Source of the DNA: Ruminococcus sp. NK3A76
GTDB lineage: Bacteria; Bacillota; Clostridia; Oscillospirales; Ruminococcaceae
Reading direction: 5' to 3'
DNA length: 64,000 bases
Assembly: GCF_000686125.1 (NCBI RefSeq)
Contig: NZ_JMMA01000002.1
Location: 1,674,001 to 1,738,000, forward strand
A program made the position numbers and the translations under genes. Below the pieces are notes generated by a model that was not told where the DNA came from, ran no database searches, and was given only the letters and a program-made list of their open reading frames with translations. This document shows, in pieces, positions 42,457 through 51,763 of the stretch; position 1 is the first letter of the stretch, and each line of letters opens with the position of its first letter.

Positions 42457-43509
42457 TTATTGCATTATATTTGCTATATCATCTAACTGCCCTGCGATCT
42501 CCTCAAATTCCCGATTAAGATCCAGCGTCTTCGCCCCGATACTATTTCCGCCAATCACAAACGGCTCACCTTCGGGAAACACCTCGTCCTCGGTCTTGGC
42601 ATAGAGCAGCAGTCCCGAAACATTCCCCGTATTCGCAGTATCCATGTTCTTCACGTAAGCAAATATCTGATACAGGTGTGCCGACCGCAGAGTTTCTTTT
42701 GAATAGCTTTGCGCCATTGACTTGCCGTAATACTTGGCATCAATGATAAGCGTCTTATCGCCTTTCTGCAAGGTGATATCAGTCTGCATTTTCGGAAGAA
42801 ACTGTATCATCGTCTGATCTGGTTCCTCGGTCAGATTCCACTTTACCTGAGCAGATTTCGGATCAAGCTCAGGGTGATGCTGTTTGTAATACTCCAATAT
42901 AAATTTCTCATAAAGCCGTTCCATGTGTTCATCTGAGAAAGAAAGTAGTTTATAACTGCCGTCCTCGGTGGTCTGGAGCATACCATTCAATACGAGATAA
43001 CAAATATTCAGCAACAGCTCATAATTGCGGTTGTTCCGCTGGTAGATAAGCCTGTTCCAAGCAATGTGGTCGAGCTGTATCAGTTTCACATTCTCAAAGA
43101 ATACGCTCACCCGTCTAAGTGCCTGTTTCCTTTCGGGCGCAACATCATCGGCACGAATAAGGCGGTGTATCGTGACTTTCAATATCTGATTATAAAGGTT
43201 GTCCTCCGAGAACTCGTGGAATTCACAGGCGAGTTTTTGTTTGTTCTGCACTTTCAGACGAATTGTTTCGCCCATGTTCAGCTTGCCACGCATGACGGAA
43301 AGGTCTTCCTGCATCGGGACATACTCGCGGTACAGCCCCTGCTTGACCTGTCGTGATACGCCCTTTTCCAGTATCGCTGCAAACAGGTCGTGTATCTTCT
43401 CAAACTTCTCGCCTGCGACCTGCTTGTAGTCCTCCTGCTTCAAGATCTGAAAGGCATAGGACAGCATATAGTAGATGTTCTGGATAAAAACGCCCTTATC
43501 AACGGTCAT
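42457..43509 (-). CDS. mcrC: McrC-like nuclease subunit of McrBC restriction system
   Basis: A 350-aa McrC homologue. The N-terminal region (about 1-230) has the McrC beta/alpha pattern; the C-terminal PD-(D/E)xK nuclease has Asp244 in QTDITL and Asp257-x-Lys259 in LIIDAKYYGKS. In E. coli, McrC joins the McrB AAA+ ring, stimulates GTP hydrolysis and cuts DNA near modified cytosines. I start at ATG 43509 (MTVDKG), with AGGTG about nine bases upstream; it overlaps the end of mcrB by 11 bases, so translation should be coupled. Together with mcrB and the next gene it forms one operon. Confidence 0.88.
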   Translation of the reverse strand: MTVDKGVFIQNIYYMLSYAFQILKQEDYKQVAGEKFEKIHDLFAAILEKGVSRQVKQGLYREYVPMQEDLSVMRGKLNMGETIRLKVQNKQKLACEFHEFSEDNLYNQILKVTIHRLIRADDVAPERKQALRRVSVFFENVKLIQLDHIAWNRLIYQRNNRNYELLLNICYLVLNGMLQTTEDGSYKLLSFSDEHMERLYEKFILEYYKQHHPELDPKSAQVKWNLTEEPDQTMIQFLPKMQTDITLQKGDKTLIIDAKYYGKSMAQSYSKETLRSAHLYQIFAYVKNMDTANTGNVSGLLLYAKTEDEVFPEGEPFVIGGNSIGAKTLDLNREFEEIAGQLDDIANIMQ

Positions 43510-45952
43510 TTTGATCACCTATCACCTGATAGAGAGCCTTTGTCCATTCATCGACCTTCTTATCATCATCGAACCAGTACTCCTCTATCAGCGGAATGAT
43601 TTCATACTCCACAACGCCACGGACCCATTCATCATTTATATCCGATATATTTTCGGGTGCAAAATAGCTGTGACCGATCTCGAAGCCTTTGCCGAGAGTG
43701 CTGTCCTTGCGGATAGTATCGTTTAGCTCTCTGATCTTAGCGATAACAGAATGATAAAGGTCGCAAGAAATGTCCTGTGTATATGCGCCAAACCCGTTCT
43801 GATCGGCGTTTTCAAAAGCAGGCTGCATCGTATAAAAGCTGAACCGCCTGCGGAGTGCATAGTCGATCATGGCAAGGCTTCTGTCTGCGGTGTTCATCAT
43901 GCCGATGATATGCAGATTTTCGGGAATATAGAAAGCCGTTCCGCCGTAAACGAGGTTTAGCTTATGCTTCTCGCCACGCTTATCAGTCTCGATCAGCATC
44001 AGCAGTTCACCGAATATCTTGCTGAGGTTTCCACGGTTGATCTCGTCGATGATGAAGAAATACGGCTTGTCGGGATTCTCTTTGCATCTGATACAGAAGT
44101 TATAAAACACACCGCTTTGCAGTTCAAATCCGCCGCTATCATTCGGGCGGTATCCCATGATGAAATCCTCATAGGAATAGTTCTGGTGGAACTGCACCAT
44201 ACAGATACGGTTTTCGTTTTTCTCTCCGATAATTGAGTATGCAAGCCTCTTCGCAGAGAAGGTCTTACCTACACCGGGCGCACCCTGCAAGATGATATTT
44301 TTCTTTCTGAGGACGAGGGAACGGAGTTTGTCATATTCGGGTTCGGTGAGGAAGACGTCTTTGAGGAAATCTTCTTTTGTATACTTGCGGTCAATCTTCT
44401 TTTTATAATGCTTTGAAAGGTCTATTTCGGGGATAGGCTCACCTTTACGTTTGGCAGTATTGATCTTTACCCATTTCATATGGATAAGCCCTGCCAGTTC
44501 CATTGTCATATCAATATTCATTCCAAGCTCAGTAAGAGCCCATACACCTTTAGTTCCGCTGCTGATAAATCCCTCATGAGCGAGATCGTTACGAGCAAAG
44601 TCGATTTGATTCAATACACGGCTTGCACCTGTCTTTTCGTATGTAACACTAAGTTCTTCCTCGGTGATATCCATAAGCTCAATAACCTTTTCATGAGCTT
44701 CTTTTCTGGTTGCACTGCCGCCAAGTTCTTTGATTGCTTGTATTAATGGCGCAAAGTATTTGAGAAATTCCGAGTTGGAAGAAGGGAGTATGTCAATAAC
44801 TGGAGCTTCATTCTTTTCTGCTGAATGATTATCCCAGTTTTCGATAAGCCACTTAGCAGCATCAGGCTTTATTGCAATACCTGAACCCTGTGGGCTCCAT
44901 TGCTGATTCGGAAATTGTTGTTTAAGTGTTTGCGGTGATATGATTTCATTTGTTCTGAAATCTATAGCTTTAGTAATAAGCACCTCTGCATATCGTGTGC
45001 CGTCTTCAACAAAACTATCGGCAATTATATATCCAGACGCAAAAATGCCTTTAGGCTCGGTGCCAACTCTTACGAAGAACACAGTATCTCCGCATCTTAT
45101 CTTAGTACTTACACAGCGCCAACTTACATAAAAACCTCTGCCGCTCTTTACGGTCTTAAACATAGTATCAAGACTGTATTCTTTGTCTTCATTCTCCCAA
45201 TCATAGTTTTTGGGATTCCATGCAAGTAGCCACGATGCTGCACGGGCATTATCTTCCTCGATAGATGATTCTTCATCATAATACCTCGCCAGATAAAATC
45301 CAAAATCAATAGTTGCCGTAACAAGCTCGGGGTCAGCATAGCAGGAATCCGTCAGTACAGAATCCAGCATTGACCGTATATCATCGTCTGCAAGCAGAGC
45401 CTCCCTTATCTCGTCATACATCTTAAATCCGCCGATAACATTATCCACAGTCCCGTTACCCTTTGGGCGATATGTGTCATCAAGCGTCTCAGCACATTTC
45501 TTGAAAAGCTCATACTTGTAGATGTAATACTTGTCGGGATACATCAGCCATAGATATGTACTGATATAATTAGTGTTCTGATAATGCTGTTTCCAAGTGC
45601 CGTCATTGTACTTGATTCGCAGTTCCTCAGCGGTATTCATAAACTCGGTCACCCTGTCTGAAAGGTCAAGACTTTCATCAAACAGTCTGCGGAACATTTC
45701 ACGGACAGCAGTATCATCGGCTTTCGCAAATTCAAGGATCATTCCCCTCGGATATGCATATCCGGAAGCGAGAAGATTGAATGTTTTATCTGTTGCTTTC
45801 TTAAACATCGTACCAAAATTCTCGGCTTCAATATCCCAGTTATCCTGAAAATGCTTGACAGCTTCCCATTTATACTTTTCATTCTCCCAATGTTCAGGAA
45901 AACACTGTTTGTAGCCAGCTATTATATCATCTAACTTGTTATAATTAATCAT
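43499..45952 (-). CDS. mcrB: McrB-like AAA+ GTPase with EVE and Mrr_N domains
   Basis: An 817-aa protein. Residues 1-235 are a helical domain not recognised; about 240-372 read as an EVE domain (AWNPKNYDWENEDKEY, RCGDTVFFVRVGTEPKGIFASG), a reader of modified bases; about 395-478 are an Mrr N-terminal winged helix (IKELGGSATRKEAHEKVIELM, NQIDFARNDLAHEGFI, GVWALTELG); about 535-817 are the McrB AAA+ motor with Walker A GAPGVGKT (557-564), Walker B FFIIDEINR (632-640) and the McrB signature MNTADRS (686-692). It should recognise modified DNA and, with McrC, translocate and cut it. The EVE domain takes the place of the DUF3578 reader of E. coli McrB. The promoter upstream carries a palindrome over the -10. 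Confidence 0.9.
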   Translation of the reverse strand: MINYNKLDDIIAGYKQCFPEHWENEKYKWEAVKHFQDNWDIEAENFGTMFKKATDKTFNLLASGYAYPRGMILEFAKADDTAVREMFRRLFDESLDLSDRVTEFMNTAEELRIKYNDGTWKQHYQNTNYISTYLWLMYPDKYYIYKYELFKKCAETLDDTYRPKGNGTVDNVIGGFKMYDEIREALLADDDIRSMLDSVLTDSCYADPELVTATIDFGFYLARYYDEESSIEEDNARAASWLLAWNPKNYDWENEDKEYSLDTMFKTVKSGRGFYVSWRCVSTKIRCGDTVFFVRVGTEPKGIFASGYIIADSFVEDGTRYAEVLITKAIDFRTNEIISPQTLKQQFPNQQWSPQGSGIAIKPDAAKWLIENWDNHSAEKNEAPVIDILPSSNSEFLKYFAPLIQAIKELGGSATRKEAHEKVIELMDITEEELSVTYEKTGASRVLNQIDFARNDLAHEGFISSGTKGVWALTELGMNIDMTMELAGLIHMKWVKINTAKRKGEPIPEIDLSKHYKKKIDRKYTKEDFLKDVFLTEPEYDKLRSLVLRKKNIILQGAPGVGKTFSAKRLAYSIIGEKNENRICMVQFHQNYSYEDFIMGYRPNDSGGFELQSGVFYNFCIRCKENPDKPYFFIIDEINRGNLSKIFGELLMLIETDKRGEKHKLNLVYGGTAFYIPENLHIIGMMNTADRSLAMIDYALRRRFSFYTMQPAFENADQNGFGAYTQDISCDLYHSVIAKIRELNDTIRKDSTLGKGFEIGHSYFAPENISDINDEWVRGVVEYEIIPLIEEYWFDDDKKVDEWTKALYQVIGDQNDR

Positions 45953-45978
45953 AATTACCTCCGAATGACGATGGATTT

Positions 45979-46013
45979 TGTTATATTATAACATATTAGT
46001 TTTAGTTTTTCAA
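45979..46013 (-). promoter_or_regulatory. mcrBC operon promoter with palindrome over the -10
   Basis: Minus strand: TTGAAA (46008-46013), 17-base spacer, TATAAT (45985-45990). The -10 lies inside a perfect 15-bp palindrome (TGTTATATTATAACA, 45979-45993), a likely operator. The HTH genes just upstream are candidate repressors. Confidence 0.7.
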
Positions 46014-46033
46014 CTGTTCTGGGATATCTACTT

Positions 46034-46357
46034 TTATTTTATGTAATCATCGTCAGGTAATATATGTATTGGAATAAAAAAGCATAATCCCTGAAAACAA
46101 GCACTCCCGAAGGTCGTTTGATCTGCGGGAGTACACTTGTATACTACTATTTCTGTTTTAGATGTTTTATTATAGCTCCAATAATAGATAGTCAAGATTT
46201 CTTCAGGATGCGGCAAAGATTTTTCGTTCTCAATTTTTTCTATGCGTTCCGGAGGAATTGATTCAAGAATTTCACTTGCTTTTTCTCTTGACAGTCCGAG
46301 TTCTTCACGACGAAAATGATAAATATTCTTATGTTCTTTCTTTGACGTTCTACCCAC
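46034..46357 (-). CDS. small HTH-like protein, C-terminal part unusual
   Basis: A 107-aa protein. Residues about 10-55 (NIYHFRREELGLSREKASEIL ... ERIEKIENEKSLPHPEEIL) follow the pattern of a XRE-type helix-turn-helix of the kind found in small proteins of Clostridia. The remaining 50 residues do not look like the rest of that family and contain a hydrophobic stretch (CFQGLCFFIPIHIL), so the gene may have been altered by a frameshift or fusion. It lies upstream of mcrB on the same strand and ends 20 bases before the mcrB promoter -35. Its role, if any, would be control of the restriction genes. Confidence 0.45.
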   Translation of the reverse strand: MGRTSKKEHKNIYHFRREELGLSREKASEILESIPPERIEKIENEKSLPHPEEILTIYYWSYNKTSKTEIVVYKCTPADQTTFGSACFQGLCFFIPIHILPDDDYIK

Positions 46358-46397
46358 AGCGTATTATTCTCCTTTATAATAACAAACATTACCTCAA

Positions 46398-46607
46398 TTA
46401 TTCTGTCTTAATAAACTCCACCACATCTCCCGGCTGCATTTCGAGCATTGAGCAGATCACATCAAGATTCTTCAGAGTCAGCGAGGTATCCTTATTACGG
46501 ATCTTTTGTATCGTTGATTCTGATAGGATCTTATTTTTTCTAAGATATGTGGTGTTGTAGCCATTTTCTTTTAATGCTTTAAGTATATCGATTTTAAAAA
46601 TGATCAT
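46398..46607 (-). CDS. XRE/Cro-CI family small regulator
   Basis: A 69-aa protein that is almost entirely a Cro/CI-type helix-turn-helix: KIDILKALKENGYNTTYLRKN, ILSESTIQKIRNKDTSLTLKNLDVICSMLEMQPGDVVEF. These short single-domain regulators are common in mobile elements of Firmicutes. A 14-bp palindrome lies 22 bases before its start and a degenerate copy overlaps the divergent promoter of the 258-aa gene, so it probably represses both directions. It may also act on the mcrBC promoter. Confidence 0.85.
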   Translation of the reverse strand: MIIFKIDILKALKENGYNTTYLRKNKILSESTIQKIRNKDTSLTLKNLDVICSMLEMQPGDVVEFIKTE

Positions 46608-46628
46608 AGAATGCTCACCTGTTTATCG

Positions 46629-46642
46629 CACTAATATTAGTG
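46629..46642. promoter_or_regulatory. palindromic operator candidate
   Basis: Perfect 14-bp palindrome CACTAATATTAGTG, 22 bases before the start of the 69-aa regulator. A related sequence, CACGATTATTGGTG, lies at 46708-46721 and touches the -10 of the divergent promoter. Two like sites around divergent promoters suggest autoregulation by the Cro/CI-type protein. Confidence 0.55.
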
Positions 46643-46696
46643 TATATTTGACAATTGCGCTGTACTTGTTTGTCGAAAATTCGTGTAAATAGTCAG

Positions 46697-46726
46697 TTGA
46701 CAGTTACACGATTATTGGTGTATAAT
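46697..46726 (+). promoter_or_regulatory. sigma-A promoter of the 258-aa gene
   Basis: Perfect TTGACA (46697-46702), 18-base spacer, perfect TATAAT (46721-46726). Confidence 0.75.
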
Positions 46727-46781
46727 GTATATAGTGAAAAACAGAACAAATTGTCCTTTCATCGTATCAATTATATCATAT

Positions 46782-46860
46782 CAGGAAACAAGTGTCAACC
46801 GGATAAGGGGGGATCATTATGATTTAGGATAATAAACGAAGCAGGAAAACAAGAGTCAAC
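46782..46860 (+). repeat. imperfect direct repeat in the leader of the 258-aa gene
   Basis: CAGGAAACAAGTGTCAAC (46782-46799) recurs as CAGGAAAACAAGAGTCAAC (46842-46860), 60 bp further on, between the promoter and the ribosome site. Confidence 0.5.
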
Positions 46861-46885
46861 AACAAATTGAAAAGGAGAATTAACT

Positions 46886-47662
46886 ATGAAAACAAACAAC
46901 ATTCCAACCAACACCAATCCCGAAGCCATGTCACCCGATGCTCTGCTTATATACTTTGATAAAGACTGCAAAATGAAACTCCTCGGCGATACGGCTGACC
47001 TGTTCGCAAACGATCTGTATATAAAGGTATCATTAAAGCAGGGGCTTCTTACGCTCACCACAGCTTACGGACTTGATTTTACTGACGATAGAGTAGCATA
47101 TTTCCCGCACATACTGGACTGCGAGTTTGAGTCGTTTATGCTCAATTATTGTATTTCGCAGCATGTTCCCGGGCTTTATTTACTTCACACAGGAGACGTA
47201 TATATTGATATGAAATACTCGACATCAGATATTGAGCAGATTGTAAAAGACCACGTTGAGCTGCCCGATTATGGGAACGATGAACCAAAAGAAATAATAA
47301 ACCTCACAGACATATATTATGAGTCTGGCGAGTATAACAACAAGGATTACCTTATCAAGTCTACCGATTATGCTATGGAAAAGACGGCAATTGACGGTAT
47401 GCTCCATAAACTCAAGGAAAACAAATCTCCTGTTGAGGCAGCACAGATAGACGCTCTTGAAAGTCTGTATAGTGATTTGATCGAAACAGTTGCAAGATGT
47501 GAGTTCAGAAAAGCATTCCACCTTGCTACAATGCTTACCAGTTCTCTTGTTGCAACCCCCGCAGGCAAATGCAGGATAGATATTTCTGACGAGGAATATG
47601 CGGAAATGGAGCAATTAGAAGATTTTGGATTTGATGGAAGTTTTGATGACGATGAATTCTAA
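46886..47662 (+). CDS. unrecognised 258-aa island protein
   Basis: A 258-aa soluble, acidic protein I do not recognise. The first half (residues about 18-125) is a strand-rich domain (ALLIYFDKDCKMKLLGD, DLYIKVSLKQGLLTLTTAYG, VPGLYLLHTGDVYIDMKY); the second (about 160-220) is helical with a probable coiled coil; the tail is strongly acidic (GSFDDDEF). It starts with ATG after AAAAGGAG, has its own promoter with an operator-like site and a terminator. It is divergent from the small regulator next to mcrBC, so it may be a second cargo of the island, perhaps a regulator, inhibitor or another defence-linked factor; nothing in the sequence decides. Confidence 0.55.
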   Translation: MKTNNIPTNTNPEAMSPDALLIYFDKDCKMKLLGDTADLFANDLYIKVSLKQGLLTLTTAYGLDFTDDRVAYFPHILDCEFESFMLNYCISQHVPGLYLLHTGDVYIDMKYSTSDIEQIVKDHVELPDYGNDEPKEIINLTDIYYESGEYNNKDYLIKSTDYAMEKTAIDGMLHKLKENKSPVEAAQIDALESLYSDLIETVARCEFRKAFHLATMLTSSLVATPAGKCRIDISDEEYAEMEQLEDFGFDGSFDDDEF

Positions 47663-47676
47663 ATAATACCGATTTT

Positions 47677-47699
47677 GACCTCTGCGGAGGTCTTTTTTT
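47677..47699 (+). terminator. Rho-independent terminator after the 258-aa gene
   Basis: Stem GACCTC/GAGGTC (47677-47682 with 47687-47692), loop TGCG, then seven Ts. Confidence 0.85.
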
Positions 47700-47789
47700 A
47701 ACTCTAAATGTAAAACTTTTGTGAACAAAGCTCTTAACAAACCACAATATATTGAATTAAAGGGATTTGTTACACAACATGTTGATTAC

Positions 47790-48170
47790 AGCTGAATAAA
47801 TACTCTCTTTTTCTCGGTTTTCAGCTTTTATGAAAGTAAGTTTTCTAATATGATCTATACAGAGTTCAATAGTGATAACATGGAGATTACAATATTAAAG
47901 ATCATCTGCGATGGAGTTATTGTGTTAATGGAGTTTATTTGATTGATGACAGCAGATGATCAGGCGGAGAGCAAAACGAAAAGGCTCGTTTAATATCTCC
48001 GCCGCTCATAGCAGTTTACCGTTTCAATTATGAAAGGTAAACAGCTATGTATGCCAAAATGTGATTATTAAGCATCAATAGCAATGTTAATATTCTTGCA
48101 TTTTGGACGGTTGGGACACGAACGCTCTATAACGTCAAAAAGACGCACTAAGCGTGAATCGGGTGACCGA
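47790..48170 (+). ncRNA. hairpin-rich non-coding region before the tyrosine recombinase; candidate structured RNA
   Basis: This 490-base gap has no credible reading frame but a row of inverted repeats: AGCTGAA/TTCAGCT (47790-47796, 47820-47826); GATCATCTGC/GCAGATGATC (47900-47909, 47952-47961); GGCGGAGA/TCTCCGCC (47963-47970, 47996-48003) enclosing AACGA/TCGTT; GTTTACC/GGTAAAC (48014-48020, 48036-48042) enclosing TTTCA/TGAAA; CCAAAATG/CATTTTGG (48054-48061, 48099-48106); ACGCT/AGCGT (48122-48126, 48151-48155) enclosing CGTC/GACG; and TCGG-GTGA-CCGA (48159-48170) with a GNRA loop. It may be a structured leader of the recombinase gene, a recombination site or a separate RNA. No promoter was recognised. 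Confidence 0.45.
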
Positions 48171-48192
48171 GAATATGAAAGGAGATGTTTTT

Positions 48193-49053
48193 ATGAGTAA
48201 AAACAAAAGCATTAAGAATCAAGTAAAGGGTGAGCTTATGAAAAAGCTTGCGATTGGAGAGTCTCATCATCAGGCAAAACTTGCGAGTACAGAAGGTGTA
48301 TCTGAAAAGATACATTCGTGGAGCACTTACGAAAATTATGTCAAGCACGCAGTTGCCTTCGGCAAGTGGGTCAAGCCGAGATTTGACATCAAGGATATTA
48401 AGGATATGAGACCTTATGTTGGGATGTATCTGAATTTTAGGATCGGTGACGGAGTATCACCGTGGACAGTTGCACTTGATGCGGCTGCACTCGCTAAACT
48501 TTATGGCTGCAAGTCAACAGATTTCGGAGTCGAGCTGCCAAAGAGAGAAAGATCAAACGTCAAAAGATCAAGAGGCGAAGTAAAAGGATTCAAGGAAGAA
48601 AAGTACAAAGATGTTGTTGATTTTTGCAAAGGCTCGGGTGTGAGAATACATGAGCTTAAGGCTTTAACAAAAGAGGATATTTTCTACAAGGACAAGGCTC
48701 TTTATATTCATGTTAAGCAGGGCAAAGGCGGCAAGGAGCGTGAGATACCTGTCAGAAAAGGATACGAGAAAGCGGTATTGAATGCGGCAGCAAAATGCAA
48801 TGATGATAAGGAAAAGATCTTTAAGGAGAAAGAAATACCTGTAAGATTTCCATGCCACAAGTATAGAGCAGAATATGCAAAGGCTCAATACGAAAGTATA
48901 GCAAGAGACATATCTGCGATACCCCAAAAAGAAAAGTACATCTGTCGTAAAGACAAGGCAGGTCAGGTGTATGACAAGGTAGCACTGCACGCAGTATCAG
49001 TTATGCTTGGACACAACAGAGAGTGTGTTGTGGTTGACAGCTATTTGCATTAA
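48193..49053 (+). CDS. tyrosine recombinase / phage-type integrase
   Basis: A 286-aa recombinase. An N-terminal SAM-like core-binding domain (residues about 40-110, SWSTYENYVKHAVAFGKWV) precedes a catalytic domain with Arg151 in GSGVRIHELKAL, a Lys in the hairpin KQGKGGKEREIPV, His222-x-x-Arg225 in HKYRAEYA, His274 in LGHNR and the nucleophile Tyr284 in VDSYLH. All catalytic positions are present, so it should be active. ATG 48193 follows AAAGGAGATG. It lies downstream of a hairpin-rich region and upstream of tnpW- and serine-recombinase-like genes. Its own DNA target is not evident; the ends of the island fit the serine enzyme better. Confidence 0.82.
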   Translation: MSKNKSIKNQVKGELMKKLAIGESHHQAKLASTEGVSEKIHSWSTYENYVKHAVAFGKWVKPRFDIKDIKDMRPYVGMYLNFRIGDGVSPWTVALDAAALAKLYGCKSTDFGVELPKRERSNVKRSRGEVKGFKEEKYKDVVDFCKGSGVRIHELKALTKEDIFYKDKALYIHVKQGKGGKEREIPVRKGYEKAVLNAAAKCNDDKEKIFKEKEIPVRFPCHKYRAEYAKAQYESIARDISAIPQKEKYICRKDKAGQVYDKVALHAVSVMLGHNRECVVVDSYLH

Positions 49054-49059
49054 GCTATT

Positions 49060-49120
49060 ACGGTTTGATAACCGTGTTATACAGATATTCGTCAGAGGCG
49101 GGCAAGTCGCCAAGAATATC
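49060..49120 (+). promoter_or_regulatory. two hairpins between the tyrosine recombinase and tnpW-like genes
   Basis: ACGGTT-TGAT-AACCGT (49060-49075) is followed by GATATTC/GAATATC (49084-49090, 49114-49120) enclosing GGCG/CGCC (49097-49100, 49108-49111). No T-run follows, so these are probably RNA structures in the leader of the next gene rather than terminators. Confidence 0.45.
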
Positions 49121-49250
49121 GAAAAATCCATACTATTATAATAACATTTCTGAAAAGGAGAAACGCAGCAACATATATCAAAAACAGTAATTACATCTCA
49201 AAGCTCCTTTGACACTGTAATAACACAGCGATTCAAAGAAGGTGTAGTCT

Positions 49251-51147
<1,897 letters not shown>

Positions 51148-51213
51148 AGACCTATCCCTGAAAACAGGAATAGGTCAGAAAATAACTATTAGATTATTAA
51201 TAATTAGGATTTA

Positions 51214-51235
51214 TTCCTTAATGGAGTGCTTGGGG
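51214..51235. other. right attachment site of the island
   Basis: TTCCTTAATGGAG (51214-51226) is the inverted copy of 41326-41338; four bases further out lies TGGGG (51231-51235), the direct copy of 41314-41318. Lipoprotein-gene sequence follows to the right. Confidence 0.7.
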
Positions 51236-51701
51236 TCAAACTCCCATACCGAGAATGTCACCGAATCGCCTGCCTCGTCCTTGTCGGTGCAGTATTAAGG
51301 CAACACCGCACAACCACCGGCGGATACCTTTGCACGCCATCCACTTGCAAATTTTCCGTCATATTACCCAAATTTACCTTGAAATACGTTAGTATTCCTG
51401 CGGTAAATTTAGCCAATCTGACGAAAAATTTGACTGCGTGTCTGACGTACAATGGTTGTGCGGTGTTGCCTTAATTGGCGTAGTTGAATGCGTCCTTGCA
51501 GTAGGTCTTGTCGCTCAACTCTTTTATATCATCTGACTGCGAGTCGCTCCCGTTCTTGGATAAGCTGCTGTCTGATGTCTTGCTTCTCTCTGATACCGTG
51601 CTGCTCTCGCTCTTTTTACTGCTGCTGTCCTTATCCTCGCAGGCTGTCAGAGCACAAAGTACAATCGCCGCTGCAAGAATAGCTGTTATATTTCTTTTCA
51701 T
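51231..51701 (-). pseudogene. 5' part of a small lipoprotein gene, broken by a MITE and by the island
   Basis: The minus-strand gene starts at ATG 51701 after AAGGAG and encodes a signal peptide with lipobox LTAC (Cys21) and a Ser/Lys-rich linker. After 76 codons (…KDAFNYAN) it is stopped by the MITE at 51295-51474; 21 more codons of the same gene (YCTDKDEAGDSVTFSVWEFDP) follow, then the island. The frames of both parts agree once 176 or 179 bases are taken out; with 179 they join as AAT|TAC with no stop. The last 55 codons are at 41147-41318. The restored protein would have about 152 residues. It lies downstream of pilT; its function is unknown. Confidence 0.75.
51295..51474. mobile_element. 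palindromic MITE with 18-bp terminal inverted repeats
   Basis: The ends are GGCAACACCGCACAACCA (51299-51316) and its exact inverse (51453-51470), both flanked outside by TTAA (51295-51298 and 51471-51474). Inside, AAATTTACC/GGTAAATTT (51370-51378, 51402-51410) and a second near-perfect pair around it show that the whole element can fold as one long hairpin. It encodes no transposase, so it is a MITE that was moved by an enzyme encoded elsewhere. The flanking TTAA may be the target duplication or part of the ends. It sits inside the lipoprotein gene. Confidence 0.85.
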
Positions 51702-51713
51702 AAATGTCTCCTT

Positions 51714-51747
51714 AAAAGAATAGACCGCCGCAAAACTTACGACGGTC
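51714..51747 (-). terminator. terminator after pilT
   Basis: Minus-strand stem GACCGTCG/CGGCGGTC with one wobble (51740-51747 with 51723-51730), nine-base loop, then TATTCTTTT. Confidence 0.65.
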
Positions 51748-51763
51748 ATATTCATTCTTATAA

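Noticed and set aside
47790-48170. CRISPR array in the hairpin-rich region
   Set aside because: The stems differ from each other in sequence and spacing; there are no direct repeats with regular spacers and no cas genes.
48193-49053. The tyrosine recombinase as the enzyme that made the island ends
   Set aside because: The ends show inverted arms around a short core, the pattern of a serine integrase attP, rather than the longer direct repeats or tRNA-gene target usual for tyrosine integrases. This remains an inference.
51258-51452. 64-aa frame across the MITE
   Set aside because: It runs through the inverted repeat into lipoprotein sequence in a wrong frame and has no ribosome site; the MITE is non-coding.
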